This document shows positions 60,286-64,000 of a DNA stretch of 64,000 nt, piece by piece. Each line of letters begins with the position of its first letter. Position 1 is the stretch's first letter. Source of the DNA: UBA2396 sp038042175 (GTDB lineage Bacteria; Planctomycetota; Phycisphaerae; Phycisphaerales; UBA1924); assembly GCA_964358855.1 (NCBI GenBank), contig CAYHQQ010000006.1, positions 1 through 64,000 of the forward strand. Reading direction: 5' to 3'. Below the pieces are notes generated by a model. That model did not search any database and was not told the origin of the DNA. It saw only the letters and a list, made by a program, of their open reading frames with translations. Position numbers and translations under genes: made by a program.

Positions 60286-60923
60286 GCCGCGTCTCCCGCC
60301 AAGGACCCCTCGACCACGTTTCGAAAGGCGCGAAGCCTCGTCAACAGAGCCCGCATGGGCAGCCCCATGATCGTCGTGGGGTCGCCCTCAAACCGGATCG
60401 GCCAACCCGAGGCGAGCCGCTCGCGGAGGTTGTACCCGCCGGCCTTGCCCTGCCACTGTCCCGAGGCGACGTACTCGCGGATCCGCTCGTCGCCAATCTC
60501 GCCCATGAACACCGTCGCCGAATCGACGAACAGGAGGCGCCGCCCGCACGGGGAGATCAGCGACACACCCGAGAGCACTTGGTGGTGCCCGTTGGACAGC
60601 CTGTGGAGGATCGCCGACGCCTCGGCCGCATCGCGGGGCGTGCCGATGAGCGTGCCGTCTTTCACGATGGCGGTGTCCGCTCCCAGAACGATCCGACCAT
60701 CGATCGCGTGCTCACGTCCCGCGGCGGCTTTGAGGTAGGCCAGCGCCGCGACCCATTGTCCGGGCGTCACCTGGCCCGGCCTGAGGTCCCCGTCTTCAAA
60801 CCCGGGGTGCCCGGCCTCGTGTGCGAGCCCCGCCTCGTCCAGAAGCTGACGGCGCCTTGGCGAGCGGCTCGCCAGCCAGAGCTTTGGCTTAGGGTCGGGC
60901 TTGTCGGTGAGTGTTTCGGCCAC
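60282..60923 (-). CDS. maf: Maf-like nucleoside-triphosphate pyrophosphatase
   Basis: 213 residues from GTG at 60923, giving the normal short N terminus before WLASRSPRRRQLLDEAG; a TTG at 60956 would add 11 residues. Catalytic-site motif VLGADTAIVKDG and helix AEASAILHRLSNGHHQVLSGV are typical. Hydrolyses non-canonical or modified NTPs. TACACT lies 5 nt upstream, spaced 16 bp from TTGGCG, suggesting leaderless transcription. ATGA overlap downstream. Confidence 0.9.
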   Translation of the reverse strand: MAETLTDKPDPKPKLWLASRSPRRRQLLDEAGLAHEAGHPGFEDGDLRPGQVTPGQWVAALAYLKAAAGREHAIDGRIVLGADTAIVKDGTLIGTPRDAAEASAILHRLSNGHHQVLSGVSLISPCGRRLLFVDSATVFMGEIGDERIREYVASGQWQGKAGGYNLRERLASGWPIRFEGDPTTIMGLPMRALLTRLRAFRNVVEGSLAGDAA

Positions 60924-60982
60924 GCCAGAGTGTACCGCGCCCGGAGGCTTCGCCAACCCTTTTTCCCCCTAACATCGCGTTC

Positions 60983-61768
60983 ATGATCGCCCACATGGTG
61001 CAACTCGACATCGCCTGGGAGGACAAGCCCGAGAACGAGCGCCGCGTCGACGGGCTTTTGGCCTCTTCGTCGGTCGCCCCGGGCGATCTGGTCGTTCTTC
61101 CCGAGCTGTTCGACACGGGTTTTTCGTTCCGACTGGAGAAGACCGCCGACACCGACGGGCGGACGCTGGACTACCTGCGAAGGACCGCCGCCGCCAGACG
61201 CATCACCATCCAGGGATCCCGGACGGTCATTGGCACCGACGGCCGTGGGCGCAATCGAGCGACCATCGTCGGCCCGGGCGGCGAGATTCTTGCCGAGTAC
61301 GACAAGATCCACCCGTTCAGCTTTGGGAAGGAATCCGAGCACTTCACGGGGGGCAAGGGAGTGGTCGTGTACAAGTGGCGAGACGCCACGGATGAACTGA
61401 CGGTCTGTCCGGCGATCTGCTACGACCTGAGGTTTCCAGAGCTTTTCCGTCAGGGTGTGACGCTTGGTGCGGAGTTGATCGCGATCGGCGCGAACTGGCC
61501 CGCGCCTCGGGCGCTGCATCGCCAGGTGCTGCTCCAAGCCCGGGCGATCGAGAACCAGGCCTGTGTGCTGGGTGTCAATCGTGCGGGGCGCGATCCGCAC
61601 CACGAGTACGCGGGGGCGTCGATGGCCTTTGGGCCCCGGGGCGAACCTCTGGCCGCGGGTGATGAGCGAGAGTGCGTCGTCCCGGTTGTGATCGATCCCG
61701 GGCAGATCCGCCGGTGGCGCGCGGACTTTCCGGCCCTCCGCGACGCGAGGCTGCTCGACCGCCTGTAG
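60983..61768 (+). CDS. Carbon-nitrogen hydrolase (nitrilase/omega-amidase type)
   Basis: 261 residues from ATG at 60983. The Glu-Lys-Cys triad is complete: Glu41 in VVLPELFDTGF, Lys108 in EYDKIHPFSFG, Cys146 in PAICYDLRFPEL. Similar to YafV/Nit2-type amidases acting on alpha-keto acid amides (family inference). Divergent from maf. TAACAT 7 nt before ATG, no Shine-Dalgarno. Confidence 0.9.
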   Translation: MIAHMVQLDIAWEDKPENERRVDGLLASSSVAPGDLVVLPELFDTGFSFRLEKTADTDGRTLDYLRRTAAARRITIQGSRTVIGTDGRGRNRATIVGPGGEILAEYDKIHPFSFGKESEHFTGGKGVVVYKWRDATDELTVCPAICYDLRFPELFRQGVTLGAELIAIGANWPAPRALHRQVLLQARAIENQACVLGVNRAGRDPHHEYAGASMAFGPRGEPLAAGDERECVVPVVIDPGQIRRWRADFPALRDARLLDRL

Positions 61769-61888
61769 CGGTTGTACCCCCGGAGTCGGGGGAAAATGGA
61801 CCAGACAGGTCCCGGCATCCCACTCCCGGTGGCACGGACGTCGGCCTATGTGCTATACTGGGCCCTTGACGGGTCCTGCCGTCCCATC

Positions 61889-61962
61889 GGGCGATTGGCG
61901 CAGTTGGCTAGCGCGCATGCATGACACGCATGAGGTCACTGGTTCGAGCCCAGTATCGCCCA
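61889..61962 (+). tRNA. tRNA-Val(GAC)
   Basis: Acceptor GGGCGAT/ATCGCCC, D arm GGCGC...GCGC, anticodon stem CATGC/GCATG with loop ATGACAC (anticodon GAC), T stem ACTGG/CCAGT with loop TTCGAGC. CCA not encoded. An extended -10 (TGCTATACT) lies 30 nt upstream at about 61851-61859. Confidence 0.95.
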
Positions 61963-62072
61963 TTCTCACTTCGGCCCGTGCGGATCGGGACCTCGGGGTC
62001 TAGTCCAGATTTCGCTCGCCGGATGTTTGCACGTACTATCATGTCGGACGCACCCCCGCCCAGGAGCCCCGA

Positions 62073-62921
62073 TTGACGGTCGTCAGACCCACGCCAACCA
62101 AGCCGCAGGATTCAACGAGCAAGAGCATCGCCTGGCCGATGCGCTCCTCAGAGCCCGACGGTCCGCCCACGCTTTGCGCAAGCGTTCAGGATTCAGGGAC
62201 CGGTGTGCCCATCGTGTTCCTCCACGGGCTGGTTGGCACCAACGAGCACTGGGACGCGGTCGCTCACCGCGTGCGGGATCGTTCGCGCTGCCTGCAGCTT
62301 GAAGTGCCGCTGCTGGACCTGGACCACGACGATTGCTCGGTCGAGGGCGTGACGGCCATCACCGCCCGATTCCTCGCCGACTATGTCCGCGAGCCCGCGG
62401 TGCTCGCCGGCAACTCCTTTGGCGGGCACGTCGCCCTTCGCCTGGCGCTCGAGCGTCCCGAGCTTGTCAAGGCGCTGGTGCTGACGGGTTCGAGCGGGCT
62501 CTTTGAGCGCACGCTCTTCGGCGCGTTTGTGATGCGTCCCTCCCGCGCCTGGGTCGCCAACCGGATCAGCGAGCTCTTCTTCGATCCGGCCAATGTCTGG
62601 GAATCCGACATCGAGCGGGCCTTTTCCGCACTTACTCACCGCTCGTGCGTCAAGGCGATGGTGCGCCTTTCCAAGAGCGCCAAGTCCGACCATCTGGGCG
62701 AGCGACTCGGGCGCGTCTCCAAACCCACGCTGCTTTTGTGGGGCAAGAACGACCTTGTAACGCCGCCGGAGATCGCCGAAGAGTTCCACTCGCTCATCAA
62801 GGGGTCGAGGCTCCAGTGGATCGATCGGTGCGGGCACGCCCCGATGATGGAGCGTCCCGACGAGTTCGCCACCGCGCTTCGCTCCTTTGTCGCCGAACTC
62901 GACGCCGCACGCCCCGCTTGA
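62073..62921 (+). CDS. Alpha/beta-fold hydrolase
   Basis: 282 residues, TTG start with AGGAG 8 nt upstream. Oxyanion strand VPIVFLHGLVGTNEHWD; catalytic triad Ser115 (AGNSFGGHVAL), Asp227 (WGKNDLVTPPE), His255 (RCGHAPMMERPDEF). Substrate unknown. Ends 14 bp before the GH3-like gene. Confidence 0.9.
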   Translation: MTVVRPTPTKPQDSTSKSIAWPMRSSEPDGPPTLCASVQDSGTGVPIVFLHGLVGTNEHWDAVAHRVRDRSRCLQLEVPLLDLDHDDCSVEGVTAITARFLADYVREPAVLAGNSFGGHVALRLALERPELVKALVLTGSSGLFERTLFGAFVMRPSRAWVANRISELFFDPANVWESDIERAFSALTHRSCVKAMVRLSKSAKSDHLGERLGRVSKPTLLLWGKNDLVTPPEIAEEFHSLIKGSRLQWIDRCGHAPMMERPDEFATALRSFVAELDAARPA

Positions 62922-62935
62922 AACGTCATCCAGTG

Positions 62936-64000
62936 ATGCACACGACCACCGATCCGGTCCATCGACACGCCAGCTCGGCCAGCGGCGGCGGATTTCGCTG
63001 GACCGCGGCGGTTGGCGCCGGCATGGCCGCAATGGTGGCGCGGCGTCGCGTGCTCCTGGGCGATTTGGTCCACTGGAAGGTCCACACCGCCCGTCTGCAG
63101 GCAAAGCAGCTTCGAGCAATCCTCCGCACCGCGGCTCCCACCGAGTTCGGCAGGTCGCACAGCTATGCCGGGCTGATCGGCCTTCCCGACGCCGAGCTCA
63201 TCGCGGGCTTTCGCAAAAGCGTGCCCCTGGGCGACTACGAGCGCGTCAGGCCGCTGATCAATCGCATGCGAGACGGGGGCGAGCCCAACGTGCTTTGGCC
63301 GGGCCTGGTCAGGGACTTCGCGCAGACCAGCGGCACCACGTCGGGCGACAAGTACATCCCCGTCACCGCGGCGATGATGAAGTCCAACTTCCGTGCCTCG
63401 CTCGACATCTTCGCCCACGCCCAGAACTTCGGCGTCTCGCTCACCCGCATGCTCTCGGGGCGCCTCTTGTTCCTGGGCGGATCGACCGAGCTTGCCTCAA
63501 ACCAGCACGGCGTGCGGACGGGCGACCTTTCGGGCATCGTGGCCCCGCTCATCCGCTGGCCGCTCTCGGAAGTCTACTCGCCGGGGCAGAAGATCGCGCT
63601 CATGAGCCACTGGCCCGGCAAGATCGAGGCGATGGCGAGGCTGACGGCAAGACAGGACATCCGCATGATCAGCGGCATGCCGAGCTGGGGGCTCAAGCTG
63701 ATGGAGCGCGTCCTGCAGATCGCCCGGGAGCAGGGTCGCAAGGCGGACTGCATCCGCGACGTGTGGCCCAACCTGACGCTGTTCGTCCACGGGGGCGTCA
63801 AGTACGCTCCGTTCGACCCGGCCGTTCGGCGGATGTGGTCCGGAGGCGACGTCGATTTCCCCTACCGCTACGAGGTCTATCCGGCGAGCGAGGGCTTCAT
63901 CGCGCTGCAGGACACGCGGGGCGACCCCGGCCTGCGACTGCTCGCCGACGTCGGCATCTTCTACGAGTTCGTGCCGCTCGAAGAGATCGGCGACCCCGCG
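62936..64000 (+). CDS. GH3 auxin-responsive promoter family protein (partial)
   Basis: 355 residues visible, open to the end of the window, so the 3' end is missing. Conserved blocks: FGRSHSYAGLI, DYERVRPLINRMRDGGEPNVLWPG in two parts, QTSGTTSGDKYIPVT (adenylate loop), LFVHGGVKYAPF, and EVYPASEGFIALQD. The GH3 superfamily adenylates and conjugates carboxylates; bacterial members are uncharacterised. GTG at 62933 is an alternative start. Confidence 0.85.
   Translation, partial: MHTTTDPVHRHASSASGGGFRWTAAVGAGMAAMVARRRVLLGDLVHWKVHTARLQAKQLRAILRTAAPTEFGRSHSYAGLIGLPDAELIAGFRKSVPLGDYERVRPLINRMRDGGEPNVLWPGLVRDFAQTSGTTSGDKYIPVTAAMMKSNFRASLDIFAHAQNFGVSLTRMLSGRLLFLGGSTELASNQHGVRTGDLSGIVAPLIRWPLSEVYSPGQKIALMSHWPGKIEAMARLTARQDIRMISGMPSWGLKLMERVLQIAREQGRKADCIRDVWPNLTLFVHGGVKYAPFDPAVRRMWSGGDVDFPYRYEVYPASEGFIALQDTRGDPGLRLLADVGIFYEFVPLEEIGDPA

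Noticed and set aside
62636..63418. 260-residue minus-strand frame opposite the hydrolase/GH3 boundary
   Set aside because: Shadow of two well-supported plus-strand genes.

Overview
The window is GC-rich, densely coding DNA from a planctomycete, most likely a Phycisphaerae/Phycisphaerales lineage. Three things point there. Five secreted proteins end in the two-repeat, Cys-terminal 'GC-type' dockerin module. Short C-terminal PEP-CTERM anchors read VPAP(T/A)SLALLGLGG...GRRRR. Small membrane proteins carry the CxxCGY...CPECG zinc ribbon. No rRNA, IS element, prophage or CRISPR array was seen.

Layout. 1-4.6 kb: a LigD-PE-like protein, asparagine synthetase, an FkbM methyltransferase and an unusual adenylate-kinase-like fusion. 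4.8-11.5 kb: a secreted-protein island with two tandem beta-helix paralogues, two GC-dockerin proteins, a Tat-exported alkaline phosphatase and a HAF-repeat PEP-CTERM-like protein. 11.7-15.2 kb: sucD, holA, purK. 15.3-24.6 kb: a dockerin protein, a PDZ serine protease next to an apparently inactive relative, a solute-binding protein, a GH20-like protein and nuoD. 24.6-34.7 kb: a HAF/Ig/dockerin protein, an S41 peptidase, zinc-ribbon and lipoprotein hypotheticals, nuoE. 34.9-43.1 kb: typA, a 3-hydroxyacyl-CoA dehydrogenase, an ABC ATPase/GNAT pair, rpsP, trmD, a cysteine-peptidase-like dockerin protein and tRNA-Arg. 43.3-49 kb: mutS, a thioredoxin-like protein and two PEP-CTERM cassettes. 49-64 kb: rpoD and dnaG, acylphosphatase, mcsA-mcsB-ROK, rpmB, an operon for heptose and lipid A synthesis (hldE, lpxK, maf), a nitrilase-family protein, tRNA-Val, an alpha/beta hydrolase and a truncated GH3-family gene. 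LpxK and HldE imply an LPS-type outer membrane.

Most notable signals. (1) The PEP-CTERM genes at 46.96 and 48.10 kb each sit behind a consensus sigma-70-type promoter and a leader of exactly 202 nt. The two leaders are nearly identical, keep two hairpins with compensatory changes, and both contain an intact 23-codon ORF. Their coding cores have diverged, so this is a candidate cis-regulatory RNA or leader-peptide system. (2) More than ten intergenic elements share one architecture but differ in sequence: short degenerate tandem units (7-9 bp) arranged as inverted arms and placed at gene ends, sometimes supplying the stop codon. (3) All five dockerin proteins end in Cys. (4) An active HtrA-like protease is followed by a homologue that has lost catalytic residues. 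(5) Several genes have a -10-like hexamer 5-8 nt before the start codon and no Shine-Dalgarno, suggesting leaderless transcripts. All functional calls are from reading the sequence; no database search was run.
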